This document shows positions 44,117 through 52,564 of a stretch of 64,000 nt of DNA, piece by piece. The position numbers were made by a program, and so were the translations under genes. The stretch lies in the NCBI RefSeq assembly GCF_039941195.1, contig NZ_JBDVFA010000019.1, forward strand, positions 1-64,000, given 5' to 3'. The notes below the pieces were generated by a model, which was not told the origin of the DNA, made no database searches, and saw only the letters and a program-made list of their open reading frames with translations. Origin of the DNA: Aurantibacter_A sp039941195. Lineage in GTDB: Bacteria; Bacteroidota; Bacteroidia; Flavobacteriales; Flavobacteriaceae. Within the stretch, counting starts at the first letter, position 1. Each line of letters opens with the position of its first letter.

Positions 44117-45184
44117 ATGTCCCATAATATAAAGGCAGGAGTTGCCACTGGCGATGAAGTACAAGCAATTTTCAACTATGCAAAAGAGAAAGGTTTTGCC
44201 TTACCCGCAGTAAACGTAATTGGTTCAGACACTATTAATGGTGTTTTAGAAACAGCTGCTAGTTTAAATTCGCCGGTAATAATTCAATTTTCAAATGGTG
44301 GAGCTCAATTTAATGCTGGAAAAGGTCTTTCAAATGAAGGGCAAAAAGCTGCAGTTGCAGGTGCAGTAGCTGGAGCAAAACATGTACATGAATTAGCAGA
44401 AGCATATGGGGCAACAGTAATTTTACATACAGACCACTGTGCAAAAAAATTACTTCCTTGGATAGACGGTTTATTAGATGCGAGTGAAAAACATTTCGCT
44501 GAAACTGGCAAATCACTTTTCAGTTCACACATGATTGATTTATCAGAAGAACCAATTGAAGAAAACATTGAAATTTGTAAAGGGTATCTTGAGCGCATGA
44601 GCAAAATGGGTATGACTCTTGAAATTGAGCTTGGAATTACAGGTGGTGAAGAAGATGGTGTTGACAATTCTGACGTAGACGATTCTAAATTATACACACA
44701 ACCAGAAGAAGTAGCTTACGCATATGAAGAATTATCTAAGGTAAGTCCTAAATTCACTATTGCAGCAGCTTTTGGTAATGTTCATGGAGTTTACAAACCA
44801 GGAAACGTAAAATTAACACCAAAAATCTTAAAGAATTCTCAAGAATTTATTTCAGAAAAATATGGTGTTGAACACAATCATATCGATTTCGTTTTTCATG
44901 GTGGATCTGGATCTACAGTTGAAGAAATTAGAGAAGGAATTAGTTATGGTGTGATTAAAATGAATATTGATACAGATTTACAATATGCTTTTCTAGCGGG
45001 AGTAAGAGATTACATTCAAGGTAAAAAAGATTATCTTCAAGGTCAAATTGGAAATCCAGATGGAGCTGATGAACCTAACAAAAAGCATTACGATCCTCGT
45101 GTTTGGCTACGTGAAGGAGAAAAGACTTTTGTTGAGCGTTTAAAAAAGGCCTTTGAAGATCTTAATAATATTAATACCTTGTAA
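44117..45184 (+). CDS. fbaA: Class II fructose-bisphosphate aldolase
   Basis: The 355-residue zinc enzyme splits fructose 1,6-bisphosphate in glycolysis and works in reverse in gluconeogenesis. Zinc and substrate motifs are HTDHCAKKLLPW, LEIELGITGGEEDGV, AAAFGNVHGVYKPGNVKL, FVFHGGSGSTVEEI and VIKMNIDTDLQYAF. The length fits the class IIA (E. coli FbaA) branch. It has a promoter candidate at 44084, and accD follows after 44 bases. Confidence 0.97.
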   Translation: MSHNIKAGVATGDEVQAIFNYAKEKGFALPAVNVIGSDTINGVLETAASLNSPVIIQFSNGGAQFNAGKGLSNEGQKAAVAGAVAGAKHVHELAEAYGATVILHTDHCAKKLLPWIDGLLDASEKHFAETGKSLFSSHMIDLSEEPIEENIEICKGYLERMSKMGMTLEIELGITGGEEDGVDNSDVDDSKLYTQPEEVAYAYEELSKVSPKFTIAAAFGNVHGVYKPGNVKLTPKILKNSQEFISEKYGVEHNHIDFVFHGGSGSTVEEIREGISYGVIKMNIDTDLQYAFLAGVRDYIQGKKDYLQGQIGNPDGADEPNKKHYDPRVWLREGEKTFVERLKKAFEDLNNINTL

Positions 45185-45228
45185 AAAGGAAATTTTCCCA
45201 AACTATTTAACCCTAAATAATGGATAAC

Positions 45229-46089
45229 ATGTCGTCGTGGTTTAAAAGGAAGGAAAAAGGAATTCAAACTGCTACTGAGGAAAAAAAAGACACTCCGAAA
45301 GGTTTATGGTATAAATCTCCAACCGGAAAAATAGTCGAATCTGAAGTTCTTGCACAAAATTTTTATGTAAGTCCGGAAGATGATTATCACGTCAGAATTG
45401 GTAGTAAAGAATACTTTGAAATACTTTTTGATGATAATAAGTTTAGAGAATTAGACGCAAAATTATCTTCGAAGGATCCCTTAAAATTTGAGGATACAAA
45501 GAAATATTCTGAACGTTTAAAGGCAGCTGAGAAAAAAACTGGACTCAAAGATGCCATAAGAACAGGTGTTGGCAAATCTTTAGGAAAAGATTTAGTTATA
45601 TCTTGTATGGACTTTGCTTTTATTGGTGGATCAATGGGTAGTGTTGTTGGTGAAAAAATTTCACGTGCTATTGATTATTCTATTAAAAAGAAAATTCCAT
45701 TTCTACTTATATCAAAATCTGGTGGTGCTAGAATGATGGAAGCAGCATTATCGTTAATGCAATTAGCAAAAACATCAGCTAAATTGGCACAATTGGCAGA
45801 AGCAGGCATTCCTTATATATCATTATGTACGGATCCTACAACTGGTGGTACTACGGCGTCATATGCTATGTTAGGTGATATTAATATTGCTGAACCGGGA
45901 GCATTAATTGGTTTTGCAGGGCCAAGAGTTGTAAAAGATACAACTGGTGCAGATTTACCGGAAGGTTTTCAATCCGCAGAATTCGTGCTAGAGCACGGTT
46001 TTTTAGATTTTATTGTACACAGAAAAAACCTCAAAACTAAAGTAAATCAATATATAGACTTAATTCAAAATAATCCAATACGTAAATAG
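45229..46089 (+). CDS. accD: Acetyl-CoA carboxylase carboxyltransferase beta subunit
   Basis: The 286-residue subunit transfers carboxyl from carboxybiotin to acetyl-CoA together with AccA. The crotonase-fold core is clear (DFAFIGGSMGSVVGEKI, LISKSGGARMMEAALSLMQ, CTDPTTGGTTASYAMLGD, EPGALIGFAGPRVV). The N-terminal zinc ribbon, which normally holds two CxxC pairs, has no Cys: the positions read LWYKSPTGKI and FYVSPEDDYHV. The only Cys residues are in VISCMDF and SLCTDP. ATG 45229 gives MSSWFKRKEKG, like the usual MSWFKR start; ATG 45220 adds three residues and cannot be excluded. A terminator follows. Confidence 0.95.
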   Translation: MSSWFKRKEKGIQTATEEKKDTPKGLWYKSPTGKIVESEVLAQNFYVSPEDDYHVRIGSKEYFEILFDDNKFRELDAKLSSKDPLKFEDTKKYSERLKAAEKKTGLKDAIRTGVGKSLGKDLVISCMDFAFIGGSMGSVVGEKISRAIDYSIKKKIPFLLISKSGGARMMEAALSLMQLAKTSAKLAQLAEAGIPYISLCTDPTTGGTTASYAMLGDINIAEPGALIGFAGPRVVKDTTGADLPEGFQSAEFVLEHGFLDFIVHRKNLKTKVNQYIDLIQNNPIRK

Positions 46090-46117
46090 AATACGTAATT
46101 TGGGTTAAAATAAAACA

Positions 46118-46162
46118 AGACACTTTTTTTACATATCAATAAGATATATAAAAAAAGTGTCT
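46118..46162 (+). terminator. Terminator after accD
   Basis: The 13-bp perfect outer stem (agacacttttttt at 46118-46130 with aaaaaaagtgtct at 46150-46162) continues inward with five more pairs and one mismatch around a short loop. It is near-symmetric. It separates accD from rpsO. Confidence 0.7.
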
Positions 46163-46190
46163 TTCCATTTAGAAAAACGCATAATAGTAC

Positions 46191-46198
46191 TATATTTG
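46191..46198 (+). promoter_or_regulatory. Candidate -7 element for rpsO
   Basis: TATATTTG fits TAnnTTTG. The rpsO ATG at 46253 would then have a leader of about 50 bases, which holds a small hairpin. Confidence 0.5.
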
Positions 46199-46202
46199 CA
46201 CG

Positions 46203-46217
46203 CTGATTGAGAATCAG
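46203..46217 (+). promoter_or_regulatory. Hairpin in the rpsO leader
   Basis: ctgatt (46203-46208) and aatcag (46212-46217) form a 6-bp stem with a 3-base loop at the predicted 5' end of the rpsO transcript. S15 controls its own translation by binding its mRNA in several bacteria, but this hairpin could equally be only a 5' stabiliser. Confidence 0.3.
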
Positions 46218-46252
46218 TCAGATACATAATAATCATTTACAATAATATTTGC

Positions 46253-46522
46253 ATGTACTTAACAAAAGAAGTAAAAGCCGAAATCTTTAAGAAACACGGC
46301 GGAAAAGCAGAGAACACAGGTTCTACAGAAGGTCAAATTGCATTATTCACACACAGAATCAATCATTTGACAGGACATTTAAAAAAGAATCATAAAGACT
46401 ATAACACAGAACGTTCTTTAGTAAAACTAGTAGGTAAAAGAAGAAGTCTTTTAGATTATATGATAAAGAAGGATATTGTAAAATATCGTGAATTAATCAA
46501 AGAATTAGGTATTAGAAAGTAA
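46253..46522 (+). CDS. rpsO: 30S ribosomal protein S15
   Basis: The 89-residue product matches S15 end to end: EIFKKHGGKAENTGSTEGQIALFTHRI, LTGHLKKNHKDYNTERSLVKLVGKRRSLLDYM. S15 binds the 16S rRNA central-domain junction early in 30S assembly. As in many bacteria the next gene is pnp, but here a strong terminator and a structured leader lie between them. Confidence 0.98.
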   Translation: MYLTKEVKAEIFKKHGGKAENTGSTEGQIALFTHRINHLTGHLKKNHKDYNTERSLVKLVGKRRSLLDYMIKKDIVKYRELIKELGIRK

Positions 46523-46527
46523 ATATT

Positions 46528-46558
46528 AAAATGGGGAAAGTTAGCTTTCCCCATTTTT
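46528..46558 (+). terminator. Rho-independent terminator after rpsO
   Basis: A 13-bp perfect stem (aaaatggggaaag at 46528-46540 with ctttccccatttt at 46545-46557) and a 4-base loop lie 5 bases past the rpsO stop. Confidence 0.92.
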
Positions 46559-46646
46559 AAATTATGCTGAATTCATTTTAGCATAGGAATATTTTAGTAA
46601 AAGTCCTTAGTAATGTAAGGCAAATTAAAAGCTACTTATAGTTTTT

Positions 46647-46737
46647 CATTGGTCAGTGCCAACGGCACATACAGCAACACAACCTTCCGGCCTCAACATC
46701 CGGATGACCATTGTTTAACAGTCTGCCCATTGGCAGA
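46647..46737 (+). ncRNA. Candidate structured 5' leader of pnp
   Basis: Four helices can be drawn. An outer stem (cattggtca 46647-46655 with tgaccattg 46705-46713, one mismatch) encloses two hairpins: gtgcc/ggcac (46656-46660 with 46664-46668) and tccgg/ccgga (46686-46690 with 46700-46704). A separate hairpin tctgcc/ggcaga (46722-46727 with 46732-46737) stands 14 bases before the pnp ATG. The stretch is more GC-rich than flanking spacers. A cis-regulatory role at pnp is inferred; in enterics the pnp leader mediates autocontrol through RNase III. Confidence 0.5.
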
Positions 46738-46751
46738 TACAAATCAATTTT

Positions 46752-48962
46752 ATGATTCCAAAAGTATTTAGAGAGGTCATAGACCTTGGTGACGGTAGAG
46801 AAATTTCTATCGAAACTGGAAAATTGGCAAAACAGGCACATGGCTCTGTTGTTGTTCAATCTGGTAAATGTATGTTATTATGTACAGTAGTATCGAACTA
46901 CAAACAAAGTGACGTAGACTTTTTACCACTTACGGTAGACTACCGTGAAAAATTTGCTGCCGCTGGTCGTTACCCAGGTGGTTTCTTCAAAAGAGAAGCA
47001 AGACCAAGTGATGGTGAAGTTTTAACTATGCGTTTAGTGGACCGTGTATTGCGTCCGCTTTTCCCAAAAGATTATCATTCCGAAACACAGGTAATGATTC
47101 AATTAATGTCTCATGATGATGACGTAATGCCTGATGCAATGGCTGGTTTAGCAGCATCAGCTGCAATACAACTTTCAGATTTTCCATTTGAATGTGCTAT
47201 TTCTGAAGCAAGAGTAGGTCGTGTAAACGGAGAATTCGTTATCAACCCTACAAGAGCTCAATTAGCAGAATCAGACATCGATATGATGATTGGCGCTTCT
47301 GCTGATTCAGTTATGATGGTAGAGGGCGAGATGGATGAAATTTCTGAAGAAGAAATGACTGAAGCTATTAAATTCGCTCATGAAGCTATAAAAGTTCAAT
47401 GTGCTGCTCAATTAAAATTAGCAGAAGCATTCGGTAAGAAAGAAGTTCGTGAATATGAGCCAGAAAGAACTGATGAAGAATTAGCAAAAAAAGTTCATGA
47501 CTTAGCATACGATAAAGTTTATGCTGTTGCAAAAGCAGGTTCTGCTAAGCATGAAAGAAGCGCTGCATTCGGCGAAATCAAAGAAGAGATTAAAGCAACT
47601 TTCTCAGAAGAGGAATTAGCTGATTTTGGCGGATTGGTTTCAAAATACTACAGCAAAGCTGAAAAAGCAGCTGTAAGAGATTTAACATTAAATGAAGGTT
47701 TACGTTTAGATGGACGTAAAACTAATGAGATTCGTCCTATTTGGTGTGAAGTAGATTATTTACCCTCTACTCACGGTTCTGCTATCTTTACACGTGGAGA
47801 AACACAAGCATTGGCTACAGTTACTTTAGGTACATCTAGAGATGCCAATAAAATAGACATGCCATCTTACGAAGGTGAAGAGAATTTTTATTTACATTAT
47901 AACTTCCCTCCTTTTTCTACTGGTGAAGCAAGACCTATTCGAGGAACATCTCGTAGAGAAGTTGGCCATGGAAACCTTGCACAAAGAGCGTTGAAAGGAA
48001 TGGTACCTGATGACTGTCCGTATACGGTACGTGTAGTTTCAGAAGTTTTAGAATCTAACGGTTCATCTTCGATGGCTACTGTTTGTTCTGGTACTATGGC
48101 AATGATGGATGCAGGTGTTCAATTGAAAAAACCAGTTTCTGGTATTGCAATGGGACTAATATCCGATGCTGATTCTGGAAAATACGCTGTACTTTCTGAT
48201 ATTTTAGGTGATGAAGATCACTTAGGAGACATGGACTTTAAAGTAACAGGTACTGCCGACGGTATTACTGCTTGTCAAATGGATATTAAAGTAAAAGGTC
48301 TTTCTTATGAGATTTTAGTAAATGCTTTAAATCAAGCTAAAGAAGGTCGTTTACATATTCTTACAAAATTAACTGATACTATTGCAGCGCCAGCTTCAGA
48401 TGTGAAACCGCATTCTCCTAAAATGGTAACCCGTATCATTCCTAATGAATTTATAGGTGCACTTATCGGACCAGGAGGAAAAGTAATTCAAGAGCTTCAA
48501 AAAGAAACGGGTACAACTATTGTTATTAACGAAGACCCTGTTACTGAAGAAGGAATCGTTGAAATATTAGGTACAGATCAAACAGGTATTGATGCCGTTA
48601 TAACTAAGATTGATTCATTGATGTTCAAACCTCAGATGAATGAATCATATAAGGTTAAAGTAATAAAAATGTTAGATTTCGGTGCTGTTGTTGAGTATCT
48701 TGATGCTCCAGGCAACGAAACATTATTACATGTATCTGAGTTAGCTTGGGAACGTACGGAAAACGTTTCTGATGTTGTTAATATGGGTGATGAGTTTGAG
48801 GTAAAGTATTTAGGTACTGACCCTAGAACTCGTAAAGAGAAAGTTTCTCGCAAAGCTTTATTAGAAAAACCAGAAGGTTTTGTAGAAAGACCACCACGTA
48901 GAAATAATGATCGAAGAAATGATCGTCGAGATAATCGTGATCGTAAACCTCGAAGAGATTAA
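46752..48962 (+). CDS. pnp: Polynucleotide phosphorylase
   Basis: The 736-residue 3'-5' phosphorolytic exoribonuclease has two RNase PH domains (about 5-230 and 310-540), a KH domain (RIIPNEFIGALIGPGGKVIQEL) and an S1 domain (MNESYKVKVIKMLDFGAVVEYLD). Active-site region motifs EGEENFYLHYNFPPFSTGE and GTSRREVGHGNLAQRAL are present. The protein ends in a basic Arg/Asn/Asp-rich tail of about 25 residues, unlike the acidic or RNase E-binding ends of enterics. It lies behind a structured leader and is closed by a terminator. Confidence 0.97.
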   Translation: MIPKVFREVIDLGDGREISIETGKLAKQAHGSVVVQSGKCMLLCTVVSNYKQSDVDFLPLTVDYREKFAAAGRYPGGFFKREARPSDGEVLTMRLVDRVLRPLFPKDYHSETQVMIQLMSHDDDVMPDAMAGLAASAAIQLSDFPFECAISEARVGRVNGEFVINPTRAQLAESDIDMMIGASADSVMMVEGEMDEISEEEMTEAIKFAHEAIKVQCAAQLKLAEAFGKKEVREYEPERTDEELAKKVHDLAYDKVYAVAKAGSAKHERSAAFGEIKEEIKATFSEEELADFGGLVSKYYSKAEKAAVRDLTLNEGLRLDGRKTNEIRPIWCEVDYLPSTHGSAIFTRGETQALATVTLGTSRDANKIDMPSYEGEENFYLHYNFPPFSTGEARPIRGTSRREVGHGNLAQRALKGMVPDDCPYTVRVVSEVLESNGSSSMATVCSGTMAMMDAGVQLKKPVSGIAMGLISDADSGKYAVLSDILGDEDHLGDMDFKVTGTADGITACQMDIKVKGLSYEILVNALNQAKEGRLHILTKLTDTIAAPASDVKPHSPKMVTRIIPNEFIGALIGPGGKVIQELQKETGTTIVINEDPVTEEGIVEILGTDQTGIDAVITKIDSLMFKPQMNESYKVKVIKMLDFGAVVEYLDAPGNETLLHVSELAWERTENVSDVVNMGDEFEVKYLGTDPRTRKEKVSRKALLEKPEGFVERPPRRNNDRRNDRRDNRDRKPRRD

Positions 48963-48988
48963 TAATTACCTTTATTCAATTTTAAAGA

Positions 48989-49020
48989 CCCCAGATGCCA
49001 TTGGCAAATGGGGTTTTTTG
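48989..49020 (+). terminator. Rho-independent terminator after pnp
   Basis: The stem accccа-type arm at 48989-48994 pairs with tggggt at 49010-49015, with an inner tgcc/ggca helix (48997-49000 with 49004-49007), followed by six Ts. Confidence 0.85.
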
Positions 49021-49126
49021 TACCGTTTAACTATTATTTAAAGTTTTTTTCCTCATTTTGTAACATTTCTCAAGTTTCTACGTATAAGTATATGCAGTCT
49101 ATGCAATATGAATTTAATCCCCGTAC

Positions 49127-49990
49127 ATGAGACAGCTTAAAATTACAAAACAGGTCACCAACAGGGAGACCGCATCTTTGGACAAGTACTTGCAAGAAAT
49201 CGGCAAAGTAGACTTGATTACAGCAGATGAAGAAGTAGAATTGGCACAACGTATCAAGGCAGGCGACCAGATCGCTCTTGAAAAACTAACAAAGGCCAAT
49301 CTTCGATTCGTTGTATCAGTTGCCAAGCAGTACCAAAACCAGGGCCTTACTCTGCCGGACTTAATCAATGAAGGAAACTTAGGATTGATAAAAGCGGCAC
49401 AACGTTTTGATGAAACTCGTGGTTTCAAATTTATTTCTTACGCAGTTTGGTGGATTCGTCAATCTATCTTACAAGCGTTAGCAGAACAATCTCGTATTGT
49501 TCGTTTACCATTAAACAAAATTGGATCTATCAACAAGATCAACAAAACTTTTGCCTTTTTAGAACAAGCGCATGAACGTATGCCTTCTCCTGAAGAAATT
49601 GCGAAAGAATTGGATATGACTGTTGATGATGTTAAACAATCTTTGAAAAATTCTGGTCGTCACGTATCTATGGATGCACCATTAATTGACGGGGAGGATT
49701 CTAACCTTTACGATGTACTTCGTAGTGGAGAGTCTCCAAATCCAGACAAAGAATTGTTACATGAATCTTTGCGTACTGAAATTGAGCGCGCATTAGAAAC
49801 ATTGACTCCTCGTGAGGCAGACGTTATTCGTTTGTACTTCGGTTTAGCGGGTCAACATTCTATGACTTTAGAAGAAATTGGTGAAACTTTTGATCTTACA
49901 AGAGAAAGAGTTCGTCAAATTAAAGAAAAAGCGATTCGTAGATTAAAGCATACCTCAAGAAGTAAAATCTTGAAAACTTATCTTGGATAG
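49127..49990 (+). CDS. rpoD: Primary sigma factor of the sigma-70 family
   Basis: The 287-residue protein has region 1.2 (DLITADEEVELAQRIKAGD), region 2 (NLRFVVSVAKQYQNQGLTLPDLINEGNLGLIKAAQRFD, FKFISYAVWWIRQSILQALAEQSR), region 3 (PLNKIGSINKINKTF) and region 4 (LTPREADVIRLYFGLAG, TLEEIGETFDLTRERVRQIKEKAIRRLK). It lacks region 1.1 and the non-conserved insert of proteobacterial RpoD, as is usual for the Bacteroidota housekeeping factor, which reads the TTTG / TAnnTTTG promoters listed here. It stands alone between two terminators. Confidence 0.95.
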   Translation: MRQLKITKQVTNRETASLDKYLQEIGKVDLITADEEVELAQRIKAGDQIALEKLTKANLRFVVSVAKQYQNQGLTLPDLINEGNLGLIKAAQRFDETRGFKFISYAVWWIRQSILQALAEQSRIVRLPLNKIGSINKINKTFAFLEQAHERMPSPEEIAKELDMTVDDVKQSLKNSGRHVSMDAPLIDGEDSNLYDVLRSGESPNPDKELLHESLRTEIERALETLTPREADVIRLYFGLAGQHSMTLEEIGETFDLTRERVRQIKEKAIRRLKHTSRSKILKTYLG

Positions 49991-50101
49991 ACAAAATACA
50001 AAATGTTAAAAATGCTTTGATTGTATTTTTGGCATATTAATTGTAATTTGTACAACGTAACAACAGTTTATCATGACTGTTCGTTTTTTGATTGATGAAT
50101 A

Positions 50102-50128
50102 AACTCCGGCTGATTACCGGAGTTTTTT
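50102..50128 (+). terminator. Rho-independent terminator after rpoD
   Basis: The stem aactccgg (50102-50109) with ccggagtt (50117-50124) has a 7-base loop and a T-run, 111 bases past the rpoD stop. Confidence 0.9.
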
Positions 50129-50253
50129 CATTTATGGTTATTACATTGGTATAAATTCCTATTTTTATAAATACTACTATAAAATATAGGGAAGTATTAT
50201 AGGCTTAATTTTTAATTTCAGCTTATAATTAGTAAAATTCAAAAACCAAACTA

Positions 50254-51702
50254 ATGACCAAAACTCGATTTTTATTTTTATTTGTTATCTCACTAATGTT
50301 CAGCACACCCATTACTGCTGAAATAAAACTTCCCGCTATTGTTTCATCTCACATGGTATTGCAACGTAATACAAAAGTTATTCTTTGGGGATGGGCAGAT
50401 CCCAATGAAAGAATTATCATAAATACATCTTGGTTGAATGAAACGCTTTATTCGAAAACAGATAAAGAAGGAAATTGGAAGCTAGAGCTACAAACAACTA
50501 ACAGCAAAAAAGCTCAAACAATAAAAATAAAAGGCAACGAATCTGAAATTCTATTGGAGGATATCTTATTCGGAGAAGTTTGGCTTTGTTCTGGCCAATC
50601 GAACATGCAACAACCATTAAATGGGTATACGGGTCAACCAACTTTCGGCGCATTGGAAGCTATAACAACATCCAAAAATCCAAATTTAAGATTATTTACC
50701 GTTGAAAGATTAGGTGCAAAAGAACCTATAAAAAATGTAGAAAAATATGTTGAATGGCAATCTGCTAGTCCTGAAAATGTAAGTGAATTTAGTGCAATCG
50801 CTTTTTTTTATGGGCAACAATTGCAAAAAATACTGGATGTTCCAGTAGGAATGATTCACACTTCATGGGGGGGCAGTAGTGTGCAAGCCTGGTTAAGCAA
50901 AGATAAAATGGAATCATTTGAAAAAGTAGACCTTAGTGCGGTCAATATTACCAAAGGTACAAATCACATACCAACCGCTTTATACAATGCAATGATACAC
51001 CCACTTATACCGTACACTATTAAAGGCGCATTATGGTACCAAGGAGAGTCAAACAGAAATGAACCACATAAATACAAAGAACTTTTCCCAGCTATGGTAG
51101 AAGATTGGCGGACCAAATGGAATATAGGTGATTTCCCTTTTTACTTTGTACAAATTGCACCTTATTTATATGGTGATAATGAAGTATTCACTACTTCGGC
51201 AAATTCTGCCTTTATTCGCGAAGTACAATTACAATGTTTAGATTTAATTGCAAATTCTGGAATAGCGATAACAATGGATATTGGTGAAGCCGAATGCATT
51301 CACCCAGCCAAGAAGAAAGAAGTGGCTGACCGATTATTGTATAATGCACTAAACAAAACCTATGGATTTTCAACAGTAGATTACAAAGGGCCTTTATATA
51401 AATCTCACGAGATAAAGGAAGACGGTGTTATATTAAGTTTTGAAAATGCAGAAACTGGTTTGTATTCTTTCAAAGGTTTAAAAGGATTCGAAATTGCAGG
51501 AGAGGATAAAGTATTTTATCCCGCTGAGGCTAAAATTATTGATCGCAAATTTGTATTTGTAACAAGCAAACAAGTACCATCACCAAAAGCTGTTAGATAT
51601 GCATGGCGCAATTGGATAGAAGGTACACTGTACGACACGTATCTTTTACCTTCTTCTTCATTTAGAACAGACAATTGGGACGAAGCGTTTAAGGCCAATT
51701 AA
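50254..51702 (+). CDS. Sialate O-acetylesterase-like SGNH hydrolase
   Basis: The 482-residue exported product has a signal peptide (FLFLFVISLMFSTPITAE), an N-terminal beta domain (LPAIVSSHMVLQRNTKVILWGWADPNE) and an SGNH hydrolase domain with the nucleophile Ser in WLCSGQSNM, ALWYQGESNR and the C-terminal Asp/His region GEAECIHPAKKKEVADRLL. This matches SASA esterases, which remove acetyl groups from sialic acids or from plant and algal polysaccharides. No sialic-acid genes are nearby, so a polysaccharide acetyl group is as likely. A lone gene; the VF530 gene starts 12 bases after. Confidence 0.88.
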   Translation: MTKTRFLFLFVISLMFSTPITAEIKLPAIVSSHMVLQRNTKVILWGWADPNERIIINTSWLNETLYSKTDKEGNWKLELQTTNSKKAQTIKIKGNESEILLEDILFGEVWLCSGQSNMQQPLNGYTGQPTFGALEAITTSKNPNLRLFTVERLGAKEPIKNVEKYVEWQSASPENVSEFSAIAFFYGQQLQKILDVPVGMIHTSWGGSSVQAWLSKDKMESFEKVDLSAVNITKGTNHIPTALYNAMIHPLIPYTIKGALWYQGESNRNEPHKYKELFPAMVEDWRTKWNIGDFPFYFVQIAPYLYGDNEVFTTSANSAFIREVQLQCLDLIANSGIAITMDIGEAECIHPAKKKEVADRLLYNALNKTYGFSTVDYKGPLYKSHEIKEDGVILSFENAETGLYSFKGLKGFEIAGEDKVFYPAEAKIIDRKFVFVTSKQVPSPKAVRYAWRNWIEGTLYDTYLLPSSSFRTDNWDEAFKAN

Positions 51703-51714
51703 ATTAATTAGAAA

Positions 51715-51966
51715 TTGAAAAACAATATTAATAAACAAATAAAAACTCCTAAGCAGCAACTTAATAATCCCCTCCATGGTGTAAAATTGCTTGACATATT
51801 AGAATTTCTCACTGAAAAATATGAATGGGAGGATCTTGCTGGCCAAGTAAACATTAAGTGTTTTAAAAGTAATCCATCTATAAAATCATCATTAAAATTC
51901 TTACGTAAAACTCCTTGGGCGCGGGAAAAAGTTGAACATTTATATTTAAAATCAATAGATAAATAA
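51715..51966 (+). CDS. VF530-family small protein (DUF2132)
   Basis: The 83-residue product matches the VF530 family (NNPLHGVKLLDILEFLTEKYEWEDLA, CFKSNPSIKSSLKFLRKTPWAREKVEHLYL), whose structure is helical and has been proposed to bind DNA. A TTG start at 51715 is used; no ATG lies before the conserved region, though the first 15 residues are low-complexity and could be shorter. Its stop TAA shares a base with the trmL ATG, so the two are translationally coupled. Confidence 0.8.
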   Translation: MKNNINKQIKTPKQQLNNPLHGVKLLDILEFLTEKYEWEDLAGQVNIKCFKSNPSIKSSLKFLRKTPWAREKVEHLYLKSIDK

Positions 51967-52421
51967 TGGGGTTGAATATTGTATTAGTAGAGCCAGAGAT
52001 TCCCAACAATACAGGAAATATTGGCCGTTTAGCTCTGGCAACAGATTCAACACTACATCTTGTAAAACCATTTGGATTTGAAATAAATGATGCCCGCTTA
52101 AAACGTGCAGGTTTAGACTATTGGAAACACATTTCCCTTTTTATTTACGAAAACATCGAAGAATTCTACGCGATGAATAAAGATAAAAATATGGTGTACT
52201 TTTCGAGCCATGGTTCGAAAAATCATTGGTCAATATCTTTTAAAGAAGACATGTATTTAGTCTTTGGAAAAGAATCCGTTGGCTTATCAGAAGAAATATT
52301 AAACAACAATTCTAAAGAGTTGTATAAAATTCCATTATACAGCAAACATATTCGAAGTTTAAATTTAGCAAATTCTGTCGGAATTACTGTTTATGAAGGG
52401 TTGCGACAATTAAAATCATAA
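51966..52421 (+). CDS. trmL: tRNA (cytidine/uridine-34 2'-O)-methyltransferase
   Basis: The 151-residue minimal SPOUT enzyme methylates the wobble ribose of certain leucine tRNAs. It has NIVLVEPEIPNNTGNIGRLALAT-type N-terminal block (EPEIPNNTGNIGRLA), LKRAGLDYW, MYLVFGKESVGLSEEIL and IRSLNLANSVGITVYEGLRQ. Its length is typical of TrmL. It overlaps the VF530 stop by one base. Confidence 0.94.
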   Translation: MGLNIVLVEPEIPNNTGNIGRLALATDSTLHLVKPFGFEINDARLKRAGLDYWKHISLFIYENIEEFYAMNKDKNMVYFSSHGSKNHWSISFKEDMYLVFGKESVGLSEEILNNNSKELYKIPLYSKHIRSLNLANSVGITVYEGLRQLKS

Positions 52422-52526
52422 TTAACCTTTTTTAAGACTACAAAAGAATATTACATTCAATTTAGAATTGGTTATAAATTTATCAAACTCCAATCTTAAC
52501 ATAGTTTTCTAACCTTTTGGTCAAAT

Positions 52527-52534
52527 TATTTTTG
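52527..52534 (+). promoter_or_regulatory. Candidate -7 element for the haem-binding lipoprotein gene
   Basis: TATTTTTG fits TAnnTTTG and ends 30 bases before the ATG at 52565. Confidence 0.4.
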
Positions 52535-52564
52535 GTATCTTCAAGTTCGAAAAATTTATAAAGA

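Noticed and set aside
44305..44697. Minus-strand frame of 130 codons
   Set aside because: Antisense to well-conserved fbaA, no motif, Ser/Pro-rich shadow composition.
50254..51702. Sialic-acid utilisation locus
   Set aside because: Only the esterase-type gene is present; no sialidase, lyase, transporter or epimerase is near, and the BNR protein at 56975 is of the BNR-4 type, not a clear sialidase.
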